From NCBI GenBank assembly GCA_019420345.1, contig JAHZHI010000026.1:1-64000 (forward strand): a stretch of 64,000 nucleotides of DNA, in the 5' to 3' direction. The first letter of the stretch is position 1. Each line of letters begins with the position of its first letter. The stretch is from Peptococcaceae bacterium. Its GTDB lineage: Bacteria; Bacillota; Peptococcia; Peptococcales; Peptococcaceae. The notes under the pieces were generated by a model. It searched no databases, was not told the DNA's origin, and saw nothing but the letters and a program-made list of their open reading frames with translations. This document shows, piece by piece, positions 26,916 through 36,710 of the stretch. A program made the position numbers and the translations under genes.

Positions 26916-29471
26916 TATGTCGTTCCTCCTAGTTGTGTTTGTTTGTATGCCGGTAAAAGTGAACCCAAGTTCTTGCAGGGTTGCTTCGATTGGCAGCGTG
27001 TTTGGGTCTACGGTGGTAGTAATGGTGCAATTTTTGTCGTCCAGAGAGACTTCGGCGCTGGTGATGCCGTCGAGACTGCCGAGCCCTTTTTCAACGCTCA
27101 TCTTGCAATGGCTGCAGCTCATGCCGTCAACGCCAACGATGGCGGTGTAAGTGCGTGGTGCTTTTACTGGTGCTGGTACATTGCTGTTGATGAGATCGGC
27201 AGAAGCAGCGGCAATGCGAGGGGTCCAGCTGCGCAGGCGCAGTGCATTGGTGACGACAAAGAGGGAGCTTAGGCTCATGCAGGCAGCGGCAATCATTGGA
27301 TTGAGTGTGATGCCGAATGCTGGATAGAAGACCCCGGCCGCCAAAGGAATGCAGAGTACGTTATAAAAGAAGGCCCAGAACAGATTTTGGTGAATGTTGC
27401 GAATGGTAGCAGCAGAGAGTTCATAGGCGTAGGCAATATCGGTTAAGCGGCTGGATGTCAAAATGACATCAGCACTTTCAATGGCAATGTCGGTGCCGGC
27501 GCCAATGGCGATGCCTACGTCGGCGCGGACCAGCGCAGGGGCATCATTGACCCCGTCGCCAACCATGGCGACCGTATTGCCTTGAGCCATGAGATCGGCG
27601 ATGGCTTTTTCTTTTTCTGCTGGCAGCACTTCAGCAATGACGTCGTCAACGTGTACGCGTTTTGCAACGGCCTGCGCGGTGGTGTGGTGGTCACCAGTGA
27701 GCATGATGATCTGTTTGCCCAGATGCTGCAGGGTGTTGATGGCATTTGGCGTATCAAGCTTGATGCGGTCTGCGCAGGCAAGCATGCCGAGAATATGCTG
27801 TTCGTCGGAAACATACAGCGGTGTTTTGCCGTCGCGGGCAAGCTGTTCGGCTTTCTTGTCGGCACCGCGACTATCAAGGCCAAGCCGTTCCATGAGCTGG
27901 AGATTGCCGGCATAGTAGTTCTTTCCGTTGATGCGGGCTGCGACGCCGCGACCAGAGAGTGCATCAAAGTCTTCTATGCTGCTGAAAGGCAGTGCATTCG
28001 CTTCTGCGGCTGTGGTGATAGCCAAAGCCAGCGGATGTTCGCTGTGGGCTTCCAGTGATGCGGCCAGCTGCAGCAGATCAGCTTCGCTTTGCCCTTGGAA
28101 TGGCACCACATCGGTCAGGGAAGGATGACCTTCGGTGATGGTGCCGGTTTTGTCCAGCACAAGGGTGTCGATTTCATGCAGGCGTTCTAGGGCGGTGGCG
28201 TCTTTGAAAAGGATGCCCTTTTTGGCGCCTTGGCCGCTGCCAACCATAATTGCCACTGGCGTTGCCAGGCCGAGTGCACATGGGCAGCTGATTACGATGA
28301 CCGAAATGCCCATTTTAATGGCAAAGGCAAATGGTTCACCGATGATAAGCCAGATGCCAAAGGTAATGAGGGCGATGGTCAGGATCGCTGGAACAAAGAC
28401 AGCAGCCACGCGGTCGGCCGTGCGAGCGATTGGTGCCTTGGTGGCGTTGGCGTTTTCAACCAGACTGACGATTTGTGCCAGTGCTGTGTCTGTGCCAACA
28501 GCTGTGGCACGGAAGCGAAAACTGCCGGTGGTGTTGATGGTGCCGGTGGAAACGGTGTCGCCGATGTTTTTTTCAACAGGCAGGCTTTCACCAGAAAAAG
28601 CGCTTTCATCGACCGATGAACCGCCGCTGACAAGCACACCGTCTACTGGAATGCGTCCGCCAGGACGCACCTCGATGATATCGCCGACCTGAACATCGCT
28701 GGTGCGAATTGGCCGGATAGTGTCACCTTCGACAAGATAGGCGGTTTCTGGGGCCAGCGCCATCAGCTCGCTGATGGCGTCACTGGTGTGACGTTTGGCA
28801 CGGGCTTCAAGATATTTGCCAATGGTGATCAGGGAAACAATCATGGCTGCTGAATCGTAATAAAGCTGATGCAGTCCGTGGAAGGCTGCTGTGGTGTTGC
28901 CGGCGAACAGCCCACTCCAGATGGTGCCTGTGGTGTACAGGCTGTAAAGCAGGGAGATGCCGGCGCCGACAGCGACCAAGCTGTCCATGTTTGGACGCAG
29001 TTGCGCCAAGGCATGAAACCCGCTTGTAAAGTACGCGCGGTTGATGACCAAAATGATTAGCGTGAGCACAAGCTGTAAAAGTGGGCTGCACAGCAGCCAG
29101 CCGCTGCTGTGCAGCAAAGCTTCTGGTGCAAAAGGCATCATCGGCAGCATGGCAATGATCATCAGCGGAATCAACAGAATCACTGAATACTGAATGCGGT
29201 GTTTTTTGTTCTGCTCTTCAGCGCTGAGTTTCTCGCTGGCAGCATGAGGACTGGCGTCGTGGACTTCGGCGTGATAGCCCGCTGCGTCGACGGCTTCCAT
29301 GATGGTGGAAAGCGCCAACCCGTCATCATGCACCACTTTCATGCGTCCGCTCAGCAGGTTGACAGAAACTTCGCTGGCACCGCATTTTTTAACAGCACGT
29401 TCCACAGCAGCTTGGCAGGCGCTGCAGGACATGCCGGTTACATCAAAGTCGGTTGTACATTTTTCACTCAC
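26688..29471 (-). CDS. copA: Copper-exporting P-type ATPase fused to CopZ
   Basis: A 927-residue P1B-type ATPase that exports Cu(I). An N-terminal heavy-metal-associated (HMA) domain has GMSCSAC (residues 13-19). The core holds the actuator (SGESLPVEK), the ion-binding CPC motif ([11 protein letters not shown]), DKTGTITEG, the HP motif (SEHPLA) and [10 protein letters not shown]. Unusually, two further HMA domains follow the last membrane helices (GMSCSHC and GMACNHC), nearly identical to each other also in DNA. The last one is a complete copZ with its own start and ribosome site. The GTG start at 29471 has AGAGGTG eight bases upstream. The copper-controlled promoter precedes it and csoR follows. 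Confidence 0.93.
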   Translation of the reverse strand: MSEKCTTDFDVTGMSCSACQAAVERAVKKCGASEVSVNLLSGRMKVVHDDGLALSTIMEAVDAAGYHAEVHDASPHAASEKLSAEEQNKKHRIQYSVILLIPLMIIAMLPMMPFAPEALLHSSGWLLCSPLLQLVLTLIILVINRAYFTSGFHALAQLRPNMDSLVAVGAGISLLYSLYTTGTIWSGLFAGNTTAAFHGLHQLYYDSAAMIVSLITIGKYLEARAKRHTSDAISELMALAPETAYLVEGDTIRPIRTSDVQVGDIIEVRPGGRIPVDGVLVSGGSSVDESAFSGESLPVEKNIGDTVSTGTINTTGSFRFRATAVGTDTALAQIVSLVENANATKAPIARTADRVAAVFVPAILTIALITFGIWLIIGEPFAFAIKMGISVIVISCPCALGLATPVAIMVGSGQGAKKGILFKDATALERLHEIDTLVLDKTGTITEGHPSLTDVVPFQGQSEADLLQLAASLEAHSEHPLALAITTAAEANALPFSSIEDFDALSGRGVAARINGKNYYAGNLQLMERLGLDSRGADKKAEQLARDGKTPLYVSDEQHILGMLACADRIKLDTPNAINTLQHLGKQIIMLTGDHHTTAQAVAKRVHVDDVIAEVLPAEKEKAIADLMAQGNTVAMVGDGVNDAPALVRADVGIAIGAGTDIAIESADVILTSSRLTDIAYAYELSAATIRNIHQNLFWAFFYNVLCIPLAAGVFYPAFGITLNPMIAAACMSLSSLFVVTNALRLRSWTPRIAAASADLINSNVPAPVKAPRTYTAIVGVDGMSCSHCKMSVEKGLGSLDGITSAEVSLDDKNCTITTTVDPNTLPIEATLQELGFTFTGIQTNTTRRNDIMNEKTYKATVNIEGMACNHCKMSVEKGLGGLDGVTSAEVSLDDKNCTITTTVDPNTLPIEKTLTDLGFTYKGIAK

Positions 29472-29514
29472 AGAGTGTCACCTCTTTCTACTGTGTATTT
29501 TTATTTTCAACAGT

Positions 29515-29543
29515 ATTTTACCCCCACCCCCTGGGGGTGTCAA
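29515..29543 (-). promoter_or_regulatory. copA promoter with CsoR operator in the spacer
   Basis: TTGACA, exactly 17 bases and TAAAAT form a consensus promoter on the minus strand. The spacer is almost only C and G runs and contains the palindrome ACCCCCAGGGGGT, the pattern of CsoR operators, so the repressor would sit between the two polymerase boxes. Confidence 0.8.
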
Positions 29544-29583
29544 GAGGCTGGCGTGAAATAATTTTCCATACAAGAAAGGAATG

Positions 29584-29592
29584 TGTTATACT
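29584..29592 (+). promoter_or_regulatory. Extended -10 promoter of trmH-like gene
   Basis: TGTTATACT is an extended -10 box 42 bases before the ATG; TTTTCC or TTTCCA 17-18 bases upstream is a weak -35. Confidence 0.5.
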
Positions 29593-29633
29593 GAGGCAAA
29601 AGACCATCACTCAATGAAGGAAAGAGGAAAAGC

Positions 29634-30416
29634 ATGAAAGTCATTGAATCAGATAAAAACCAATGGATCAAACGCATGCGCGCACTCGAAAAGCGCAAAT
29701 ATCGTCTCGCGTTTGAACAGTTTGTTGCTGAAGGACGGCGTTTTGTAGAAGAGGCCATCGAAAGCGGCGCCATGATCCACGTGATTCTGATCGCTGAAGG
29801 ATCGGAAAATAAATATGAGGATTTGCTGGCCGATTACGATGGACCGGCATTTTTGGTGGACCCAGAAATTCTTGAAGATTCCATGTCCACCGTCAATCCG
29901 CAGGACATTGCTGCTATTGTGTCCTTCCCAGATTGGAGCGAAGAAAGCTGGCCAGTGATGGATACGGTGGTTGTTGTCGACGGTGTGCAAGACCCAGGCA
30001 ATCTTGGTTCTATCATTCGCACGACGCTGGCGAGCGGCGCCAAAGCGGTGTTCTGCCTCAAAGGCACTGTGGATTTTTCCAATAAGAAGGTGCTGCGCTC
30101 GACCATGGGCACCATTTTCAAGCTGCCGGTGTATATGATTGAAGATGTTGACGAAATCGTTCATGTTTTGAAAAAGTATGGCTTCCAGTTCGTCGTTGCA
30201 GATATGGATGGCGTCGATTATGATGAAGCCTTTGAAACGCTGCCGGAAAAAATCGCCCTGGTGGTTGGCAACGAAGGCAACGGCGCCAGCCAAATCGAGG
30301 AATATGATCAGATGGTGCGCATTCCTTTAGAAAACAATGTGGAAAGTCTCAACGTTGGTGTGGCGACAGGTGTGTTGCTCTATGAAATCCGCCGCCGCAG
30401 AAAACATCAAGGATAA
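29634..30416 (+). CDS. TrmH/SpoU-family RNA 2'-O-methyltransferase
   Basis: A 260-residue SPOUT methyltransferase. Residues about 1-95 form the RNA-binding substrate domain (KRKYRLAFEQFVAEGRR), and the C-terminal domain shows the three SpoU motifs: VQDPGNLGSIIRT, LVVGNEGNGAS and the knot segment SLNVGVATGVLLYE. The family transfers a methyl group from SAM to the 2'-OH of a ribose in rRNA or tRNA; the target nucleotide cannot be told. AAGAGG precedes the ATG and it ends in a terminator. Confidence 0.92.
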   Translation: MKVIESDKNQWIKRMRALEKRKYRLAFEQFVAEGRRFVEEAIESGAMIHVILIAEGSENKYEDLLADYDGPAFLVDPEILEDSMSTVNPQDIAAIVSFPDWSEESWPVMDTVVVVDGVQDPGNLGSIIRTTLASGAKAVFCLKGTVDFSNKKVLRSTMGTIFKLPVYMIEDVDEIVHVLKKYGFQFVVADMDGVDYDEAFETLPEKIALVVGNEGNGASQIEEYDQMVRIPLENNVESLNVGVATGVLLYEIRRRRKHQG

Positions 30417-30418
30417 TA

Positions 30419-30449
30419 GAAAATCCCAGCAGATAGCTGCTGGGATTTT
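30419..30449. terminator. Bidirectional terminator
   Basis: AAATCCCAGCAG and its complement form a 12-13-bp stem with ATAG loop between the convergent methyltransferase and DUF4127 genes. Confidence 0.8.
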
Positions 30450-30454
30450 GTTGT

Positions 30455-32050
30455 TTATGATGGGGCGATTTGCAGAGTCATCGTTGGCGTGATTTTCACT
30501 TCAAAGCTGCGCGCCCATGGGAAGCTGGCGGTGCTGTCAAAATCACTGATGGTGACTTGTGGTGTGTGGCTGCCAAGCTGCAAGGTATGGCTGCCGTTGA
30601 ATAGGGCTGCAAGCTGTTGATTGTAAGGCACATAGGCCGTTGCGAGACGGTCGTCGGCGGTTTGCCAGGCGGCGTTGCTTGCAAAAGCGCTGGTGTGGTC
30701 GCTGAGACCTGCGCTGAGAAAATCGCTTTGCAAAACGTCGCGTATATCTGCCATGTAGCAGACATCTTCACCCAGGCGCACTGCGCGGAAACTGTACAAG
30801 GCTAGGACGGCGGCGTTCTTTTCGTCGTTATCCAGATCATCCCAGCGAGCATCCAAGGCGCCGATGGCACGCAGCGTGGCGCAAACGGTGCCGATGCTGT
30901 TGCCGGCGGTGTTCCAGCCGGCATAGGCGTCGATCTTGTCGAAACTGTCGCTGTTCATGAGCGTGTCAACAAGCGCTGGGTCGGCTTGATTGGTCGATGC
31001 CACATCAGCGAGCGCAAAAAGACCGTCGTGATCCTCAATGGCTTCCTGCGTTTTGCTGAGACCATCGCTTTCGGTATGGAGATAGAGCGTGGCCGCGGCG
31101 TCGTCACTGTCTGTTTGCAGTCCGGAGAGTGCGAGCTTCTGTTCGGTCATTTCTTCCAGCGTGATTGATTCATAAGGATAGCACTGAGCCTTGTCGGCCT
31201 CATCGGAATAGAGCACTTGAACCGAAGGCGCCTCCAGATCGGGTGCTGCAAGATCGCTCACAAGCAGCATGGCGAGTTCGTCAGCGCCGTGGATGAGCGA
31301 CGTATTGTCGGCTTTGTTAGATGCCAAGCGTCGGAAGGTGATGTTGGCTGGGCAATTGACATCGCCGTCATCCTGGCTGATGATGAGGCGATCAATGCGT
31401 CCGTCTGCCGCCAGGTCATTCAGCGCAGTCGCTAGATCGGCGCTTTTTTCATGCAGCGCACGGTATTCTTCGAGGGCGTTTGCAGGAACATTTGCCGCAG
31501 AGTCTGGTGCGGCGTTGCCGACAGCGTCGGCTTTGTCCCAAGCTTCGCCATAGGCGGTCAGTGCATCCACATAAGGATAGAGCTCATCATCGAACTGATT
31601 GGGCGTCAGTCTTGGCAGCACCTGAATCACTGTGATGGAATGGTGACTGTCTTTCTTGAACGCGGTGCAAAGGGCTTCAAGCCGTGCAAGATCATCTTCA
31701 ATGTCATCATAGGCACCGCTGGAACGGCTGGCGATGAGTCCGCCGCAAAACAGACTGTTGGTAAAAATGACCAAATCATCGGCGTTTTCAGATGCGTTTT
31801 CCAGCCAAGCCCATAATGCTTCACTGTCGGCGTTGTTGAGAAAATTGTCCATGTCGTCCTCAGGCGGCAAGAGCAGTGAGGCCGCCTCTGTTTGAGCCAG
31901 CAGCAGCGGGTATTGTGTGTTGCAAGGACGGCTGTCCAAAGGTACCAAGGCAATCGTTGGCGGTTCGTCATTCAGCGCACAGCCGCTGAATGTGCTGAGC
32001 GGTAAAATAAAACAGAGCATGAGTAAGAAAAACGAGCGCAGTTTATGCAA
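30455..32050 (-). CDS. DUF4127-family lipoprotein
   Basis: A 531-residue exported protein. It opens with a lipoprotein signal (hydrophobic stretch, then the lipobox TFSGC). The mature part starts IALVPLDSRPCNTQYP, the hallmark of DUF4127, and continues over the whole length with family-like segments (LLLPPEDDMDNFLNN, ISQDDGDVNC, GWNTAGNSIGT). The function of the family is not established. It is probably anchored on the outer face of the cytoplasmic membrane. It is a single gene, ending in the shared terminator. Confidence 0.82.
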   Translation of the reverse strand: MHKLRSFFLLMLCFILPLSTFSGCALNDEPPTIALVPLDSRPCNTQYPLLLAQTEAASLLLPPEDDMDNFLNNADSEALWAWLENASENADDLVIFTNSLFCGGLIASRSSGAYDDIEDDLARLEALCTAFKKDSHHSITVIQVLPRLTPNQFDDELYPYVDALTAYGEAWDKADAVGNAAPDSAANVPANALEEYRALHEKSADLATALNDLAADGRIDRLIISQDDGDVNCPANITFRRLASNKADNTSLIHGADELAMLLVSDLAAPDLEAPSVQVLYSDEADKAQCYPYESITLEEMTEQKLALSGLQTDSDDAAATLYLHTESDGLSKTQEAIEDHDGLFALADVASTNQADPALVDTLMNSDSFDKIDAYAGWNTAGNSIGTVCATLRAIGALDARWDDLDNDEKNAAVLALYSFRAVRLGEDVCYMADIRDVLQSDFLSAGLSDHTSAFASNAAWQTADDRLATAYVPYNQQLAALFNGSHTLQLGSHTPQVTISDFDSTASFPWARSFEVKITPTMTLQIAPS

Positions 32051-32135
32051 GAGACAGCCTCCTTTCTGCAGGTATTTCTTTTAGAATAACGGAGAATGGC
32101 AATACAGGCAAGAGGCAATTCTTTGTGCGCCTTTC

Positions 32136-32164
32136 TTGCCGAAATAGAATGCTGGGGCTATAAT
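32136..32164 (+). promoter_or_regulatory. Promoter of crcB
   Basis: TTGCCG, 17 bases, TATAAT. The 100-base leader that follows shows a CAGGAT/ATCCTG pairing; I do not see the fluoride-riboswitch pattern in it. Confidence 0.65.
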
Positions 32165-32264
32165 AATTAGGGCAGGATGCACGATCTTGTCAACCATTGT
32201 AGAAAAAAATCCTGAAATTGCACTGAATCGCGGTGTGGTTTCTTAAAAAGAAAGGAAGCGTCCC

Positions 32265-32636
32265 ATGCTTGAATGTTTGTTTGTTGGCCTCGGTGGTTTT
32301 GTCGGCAGCATTTGCCGTTACCTTATAGGATTGATTGCGGTGGAAACCGCCAGCGGTTTTCCAATTAAAACGTTTTGCATTAATATTATTGGCGCCTTTG
32401 TGCTCGGCATTGTCAGTGAAACAGCGGTGCTCAATCCGGCCTTTTCACGCAATCTCGTGCTCTTTTTGCAAATTGGCCTCTGTGGTGGTTTCACCACTTT
32501 CTCAACCTTCTCCAGCGAAGCGTTGAAACTTTTCACTACCGGTCGTCAAGGCACCGCAGTAGCTTATATGCTTGCCAGCATGATCCTTGGTCTGATCGCT
32601 GTATTTGCGGGTCAAATGGTTGCCAGATTGAGATAA
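32265..32636 (+). CDS. crcB: Fluoride ion channel CrcB/Fluc
   Basis: A 123-residue four-helix membrane protein that exports fluoride passively as a dual-topology dimer. Family motifs: GGFVGSICRY near the N-terminus, the Asn-containing helix INIIGAFVLG, and GLCGGFTTFSTFSSE with the sodium-binding and Phe-box region. Because only one copy is present, it should act as a homodimer. GAAAGGAAG precedes the ATG. It is monocistronic, with its own promoter and terminator. Confidence 0.93.
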   Translation: MLECLFVGLGGFVGSICRYLIGLIAVETASGFPIKTFCINIIGAFVLGIVSETAVLNPAFSRNLVLFLQIGLCGGFTTFSTFSSEALKLFTTGRQGTAVAYMLASMILGLIAVFAGQMVARLR

Positions 32637-32641
32637 TAAAG

Positions 32642-32691
32642 AAAGCTGCCGTTTGTCATCTTCTTAAAAGATGACAAGCGACAGCTTTTTT
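32642..32691. terminator. Bidirectional terminator
   Basis: AAAGCTGCCGTTTGTCATCTT and its near complement (one mismatch) with T run on the plus side, between crcB and folBK; it reaches to the folBK stop codon. Confidence 0.85.
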
Positions 32692-33505
32692 ATTTTTGTG
32701 CTTCTTTCCAGCAAATGCTGACGGCTTTGCCGTAGCGTGGATCGATCCAATAGGGGGCGATGGCGGTGACGGGTTCCATGACGAAGGCACGTTCCATGCA
32801 GAGTGGGTGTGGGATGGTGAGGTCGTCGCTTGTGAGTAGGAGGACACCATAGTAGATGATGTCGATGTCGAGGGTGCGTGGGCCCCAGTGGATAATACGT
32901 TCGCGCTTGCGGGCAGCTTCGATGTCATGAATGGCATCGAGGAGTTCGTGCGGCGTAAGCAGGGTTTCGATGAGGACGGCGCCGTTGAGGAAACGATCTT
33001 GATCGGTGTAGCCGACGGGGTCGGTTTCGATCCATGGCGCGACGCGTAAACACCGGATGTCGGGATGTTCGGACAAAAGCGTCAGGGCTGCGTCGAGATG
33101 TTCTTGCCGTGGCTCAATGTTGCTGCCGAGGGCGAGGATGGCAGGCGTCCAGCCGCGTGTGATGGTGACGGCTGGATAAGCGAGCGGCAGGTTGACCGGC
33201 GCCGATGGCTTTTTGATGGTGAGGGTCAGGCTGCGAATGAGCGAAAACTCATGGAGCAGCGCGCCGGCACAATGCTCTGCGGCGGCTTCGATGAGGTCGA
33301 ATGTTTCTTCCTGAAAAAGTGCAGTGAGGCGATGGGCCAGGGCACCGTAGTCAAGGCTGGCATCGAGGTTGTCGCTTGTTCCTGCTTTGCGTGTGTCTAA
33401 GAGACAATCGCAGCTGACGATAAAAGTTTGTCCGTTCTTTTTTTCAAAATCGAAAACGCCATGATGGGCGAAAATTTCAAGATCGACGAGGCTGATTTTA
33501 TCCAT
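32690..33505 (-). CDS. folBK: Bifunctional dihydroneopterin aldolase/HPPK
   Basis: A 271-residue fusion of two folate enzymes. Residues 1-115 are dihydroneopterin aldolase (FolB: DLEIFAHHGVFDFEK, then AAEHCAGALL), which makes 6-hydroxymethyl-dihydropterin. Residues about 120-271 are HPPK (FolK: LALGSNIEPRQEHLDAAL, ETDPVGYTDQDRFLNGAV, RIIHWGPRTLDIDIIYYG), which pyrophosphorylates it. Start at 33505 (MDKISLVDLE), inside the end of folP (8-base overlap), is chosen because the FolB fold begins there; the longer frame upstream is spurious. Confidence 0.93.
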   Translation of the reverse strand: MDKISLVDLEIFAHHGVFDFEKKNGQTFIVSCDCLLDTRKAGTSDNLDASLDYGALAHRLTALFQEETFDLIEAAAEHCAGALLHEFSLIRSLTLTIKKPSAPVNLPLAYPAVTITRGWTPAILALGSNIEPRQEHLDAALTLLSEHPDIRCLRVAPWIETDPVGYTDQDRFLNGAVLIETLLTPHELLDAIHDIEAARKRERIIHWGPRTLDIDIIYYGVLLLTSDDLTIPHPLCMERAFVMEPVTAIAPYWIDPRYGKAVSICWKEAQK

Positions 33506-34316
33506 GTTGGTTTGCCTCCAATCGTGCAAAGGTATCGAGCGTGCGGCGTGCAAGCTGGACATTGTGCACGCGGAAGATGCGTGCGCCGCCAAGATAGCCG
33601 TAAAGATCGGCAGCGGCCGTGGCTTCGTCGCGCTGATCGACTGGCAGACCGCTGAGATTGCCAATCATGCGTTTACGAGAAAGACCGAGCAGCACAGGAT
33701 AACCTAAGGCGCAAAGATCGCCGAGATGATGCATGCAGGCGACGTCCCAATCAAAGCTTTTGGCGAAGCCGATACCTGGATCGAGGATGATTTGTTCGTC
33801 ACGAATGCCGGCTGCATGAGCTAGGGCGATGCGGTCTTTCATATCTTGCAGCCAGTCAGTAAGAAAATCGTTGTAATCGGTATCAGGCCGGTTGTGCATG
33901 ATACAGATCGGGCGGCCGCTTGCGGCAACAACAGAGGCCATGTTGGCATCGGCGGTCAGGCCCCAGATGTCGTTGATCATATCAGCGCCTGCGTCTAGTG
34001 CAGCTTGTGCTGTTTCGGCACGATAGGTGTCGACGGAAAGCGGCAGATCAATGGTATTTTTTAACGTTTTTAGAATAGGTAATAGACGTGTACATTCTTC
34101 ATCCACACTGATTTGCGTGTGCCCTGGACGGGTTGATTCAGCGCCGATGTCGATGATGTCGGCGCCCTCTTCAGCAAGTTTTTGCGCATGGCGCACGGCA
34201 GCGTCAATGTTGTTGTAGCGTCCGCCGTCCGAAAAGGAGTCTGGGGTAACATTTAAGATGCCCATAACGATGGGGGTGGTGCCAGATAGATTGAAGGTTT
34301 TATTGCCGATGTTCAT
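33498..34316 (-). CDS. folP: Dihydropteroate synthase
   Basis: A 272-residue TIM-barrel enzyme that joins p-aminobenzoate to hydroxymethyl-dihydropterin pyrophosphate; it is the sulfonamide target. Signatures: MGILNVTPDSFSDGG and IIDIGAESTRPG, then IMHNRPD and DPGIGFAKS. AGGAGG precedes the ATG. It lies 9 bases after the HD gene and overlaps folBK. Confidence 0.96.
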   Translation of the reverse strand: MNIGNKTFNLSGTTPIVMGILNVTPDSFSDGGRYNNIDAAVRHAQKLAEEGADIIDIGAESTRPGHTQISVDEECTRLLPILKTLKNTIDLPLSVDTYRAETAQAALDAGADMINDIWGLTADANMASVVAASGRPICIMHNRPDTDYNDFLTDWLQDMKDRIALAHAAGIRDEQIILDPGIGFAKSFDWDVACMHHLGDLCALGYPVLLGLSRKRMIGNLSGLPVDQRDEATAAADLYGYLGGARIFRVHNVQLARRTLDTFARLEANQHG

Positions 34317-34325
34317 AGGTCCTCC

Positions 34326-34808
34326 TCAGTCGATGATGGTGGCATTTTTCAAGTTTTCAGGCCAGTAGCAGTCTGCGGCTGCAGCACAGCGAAAACAGGT
34401 GCGGCTGCGTTTGTCGGCTAATGCAAGCAGTTCGCCTAGGCTGGCTGTGGCAGGATTGATGGCTGCGCTGCGCTGTCGATGAACGGCAATGGCCGCGCAA
34501 ACGTCAGCGATGATATCTGGTTGAGCGCCGCAGTCGCAGAGCCATTTTTTTGCCAGATAAGCGCTGGCGCTGTCGTGGTCGTCATCACTTTGGCTGCGCC
34601 CGATATCGTGGAGCAAGGCTGCCAAATAGACGGTTTCTTTTTCAAAAGGGCGATGGTTTTCCAGGACGAGAATCCAGCTGATTCGAGCGACATCGAGGGC
34701 GTGATTAAGTCCATGCCGGCAAAAGCGGCGGGTCTGTTCACGGGTTTCGATGGTGGTGATGGCGTTTAGAAAATCGTCGTGGTGTAAAAGGCAGGTGACC
34801 GTTTTCAT
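34326..34808 (-). CDS. HD-domain phosphohydrolase in the folate operon
   Basis: A 160-residue HD-superfamily protein: [13 protein letters not shown], then [18 protein letters not shown] and a later VHRQRS, giving the His/HD/Asp metal set. The specific substrate is unknown. It overlaps folE by four bases (ATGA type) and lies nine bases before folP, so it is bound into the pathway. No gene here encodes the dihydroneopterin triphosphate pyrophosphatase that acts between FolE and FolB, so this hydrolase is a candidate for a related step, which is inference. Confidence 0.75.
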   Translation of the reverse strand: MKTVTCLLHHDDFLNAITTIETREQTRRFCRHGLNHALDVARISWILVLENHRPFEKETVYLAALLHDIGRSQSDDDHDSASAYLAKKWLCDCGAQPDIIADVCAAIAVHRQRSAAINPATASLGELLALADKRSRTCFRCAAAADCYWPENLKNATIID

Positions 34809-35362
34809 GCGTGAATCAGGCTGAGACAGGTCTGCTTGAGTTTAGGATCGGTTTCAAATTCACCGCGGCAGGCAATGGTGAGCGTTTTTGCGCCGGGCTT
34901 TTTGACACCACGCATGGTCATGCAGAGATGTTCGGCTTCAATGACCACCATAACACCGCGGGCATCGAGGTAAGTCATGATGTCGTCAGCAATTTGGCTG
35001 GTCATTTGCTCCTGCAGCTGAAGGCGGCGTGCATACACTTCAACGGTGCGTGCCAGCTTGCTGAGACCAACGACACGATCCTTTGGCAAATAAGCGATAT
35101 GCGCTTTGCCGAAAAAGGGCAGCAGATGGTGTTCGCACAGAGAATAGAAGGGGATGTCTTTTTCGAGAAGAAATTCTGAATGAGGCACATCAAACTGCTT
35201 GGAGAGATGTTCTTCGGCGTCATGATCCATGCCGCTCAGAAGTTCCTCGTACATTTTTGCACAGCGTTTTGGTGTTTCAATTAAACCTGGACGATCAGGG
35301 TCTTCGCCGATGGCGATGAGCAGATCGCGGATGGCTTTTTCTGTTTTTTCAATGTTTACCAT
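34805..35362 (-). CDS. folE: GTP cyclohydrolase I
   Basis: A 185-residue type IA enzyme (FolE) that converts GTP to dihydroneopterin triphosphate, the first folate step. Zinc ligands and active site are visible: [20 protein letters not shown] (Cys and His), [18 protein letters not shown], and the late [16 protein letters not shown] with the second zinc Cys. It overlaps the end of folC by 7 bases and the HD gene by four. Confidence 0.96.
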   Translation of the reverse strand: MVNIEKTEKAIRDLLIAIGEDPDRPGLIETPKRCAKMYEELLSGMDHDAEEHLSKQFDVPHSEFLLEKDIPFYSLCEHHLLPFFGKAHIAYLPKDRVVGLSKLARTVEVYARRLQLQEQMTSQIADDIMTYLDARGVMVVIEAEHLCMTMRGVKKPGAKTLTIACRGEFETDPKLKQTCLSLIHA

Positions 35363-36660
35363 TGCACGTCAATCCTTTCGTGGTGAGAGAGTACGCGGCG
35401 CGATCTTTCCAGGTGAGAGAGTGAGCCGCAAATGATAAGTACGTCGTTTTCGCGAAGTGCGTTAAGACAAGTATGAACCGCTGTCTCAAAATCTTTCTCC
35501 AGCGTGATGTTTTCTGGCACAATAAATTGCGCAGCTGTTTCACGCAGCACTGCTGGATCGGCGGATCGTTCGTTGTCGATGGTTGTTAATGTGAGATGAC
35601 CGCAGACTGGCGCAATGGCTTTGAGGATGCCGCTGGCGTCTTTGTCTTTGAAGATATGCATGAGAAAATGCACCGATTGACCAGGAAACCAAGTTTGTAC
35701 TGTTTCCGCCAATGCGGCGGCTGCCTGTGGATTGTGTGCGCCATCTAAAACGATGACGGGCTTTTTGCAGACCACTTCAAAGCGACCAGGCCAGCGGACA
35801 TTGTCTAGGGCTTCTTGAACGGTAGGGACCGGCAAATGCCAGCCTTCACTGCGCAGTGCCTGTACGGTTTCCATGATAAGTGCAAAGTTGCGCACTTGAT
35901 GAATGCCAATCAGTGGATAATGATAAAGGATGCCATCGAAGAGGATGCTTTGACCGTCGAGGTCGCGCGCGACGACTTGGCATTTTTGAAGGGAGGAAAA
36001 ATGCCAAGAGGCATGATGCGCCATAGCTGTGTCAGCAATGACAGTGTTGATTGCGGTGCCGTTGTCATAAGCAACTACAGGAACGCCTTCTTTGATGATG
36101 CCGGCTTTTTCAGCGGCGATGGCTTCTGGTGTGTCGCCAAGAAATTGCATGTGGTCCATGCCGATGGCGGTGAAGACCACCATCTGAGGCTTTTCTACCA
36201 CGTTGGTGGCATCCAGTCGGCCGCCAAGACCGGTTTCCTGGACCATGACTTCTGCCTGGCAAGCGATGGCAATCAAGTAAGCAATGGCCAGCTCCATTTC
36301 AAAAATGGTGGGATGAGGATGCCCGGCGGCAACGATGGATAGGCAAGCTGTTTCTACTTTTTCGAAAGCGGTCGTGAACACCGTTTCATCTGCTGGTACG
36401 CCGCCGACGCGGAAGCGATCAAGGTAGGTGCTTACTTCCGGCGAGGTATAGGTAGCAGTGTGGTAGCCGCAGGCTTCTAATATGGCGGCCAGTGTTGTTA
36501 CTGTGGACCCTTTGCCATTGGTGCCGGCGACATGGATCACCTTGAGCTGCCTTTCAGGGCGCCCAAGAGCCTCCATAAGCCTCGTGATGCCGTCGAGTCC
36601 ATAGACAGAACCGAGTGAAGCATACTTCTCGAGTGTCTGTTTTGCTTCTTCGTAGGTCAT
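35356..36660 (-). CDS. folC: Folylpolyglutamate/dihydrofolate synthase
   Basis: A 434-residue Mur-ligase-type enzyme that adds glutamate to dihydropteroate and to folates. ATP-binding loop [12 protein letters not shown], the [13 protein letters not shown] segment, the [12 protein letters not shown] motif and the C-terminal DGAHNPQAA are present. ATG 36660 ([10 protein letters not shown]) is chosen: GGAGG lies six bases upstream and the family starts there; the frame upstream covers the leader terminator. It is the first gene of the operon folC-folE-HD-folP-folBK, whose transcription is probably attenuated in the leader. Confidence 0.93.
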   Translation of the reverse strand: MTYEEAKQTLEKYASLGSVYGLDGITRLMEALGRPERQLKVIHVAGTNGKGSTVTTLAAILEACGYHTATYTSPEVSTYLDRFRVGGVPADETVFTTAFEKVETACLSIVAAGHPHPTIFEMELAIAYLIAIACQAEVMVQETGLGGRLDATNVVEKPQMVVFTAIGMDHMQFLGDTPEAIAAEKAGIIKEGVPVVAYDNGTAINTVIADTAMAHHASWHFSSLQKCQVVARDLDGQSILFDGILYHYPLIGIHQVRNFALIMETVQALRSEGWHLPVPTVQEALDNVRWPGRFEVVCKKPVIVLDGAHNPQAAAALAETVQTWFPGQSVHFLMHIFKDKDASGILKAIAPVCGHLTLTTIDNERSADPAVLRETAAQFIVPENITLEKDFETAVHTCLNALRENDVLIICGSLSHLERSRRVLSHHERIDVQW

Positions 36661-36672
36661 AATTTCCTCCAT

Positions 36673-36700
36673 AAAAAAACACTTCCTTATGAGGAAGTGT
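36673..36700 (-). terminator. Leader terminator (attenuator) before folC
   Basis: ACACTTCC and GGAAGTGT form a stem followed by TTTTTTT on the minus strand, 12 bases before the folC ATG. Its place between leader structure and first codon suggests regulated termination. Confidence 0.85.
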
Positions 36701-36710
36701 AGAATGATCA

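Noticed and set aside
32165..32264. Fluoride riboswitch before crcB
   Set aside because: The leader lacks the conserved crcB-motif segments; only a simple hairpin is visible.
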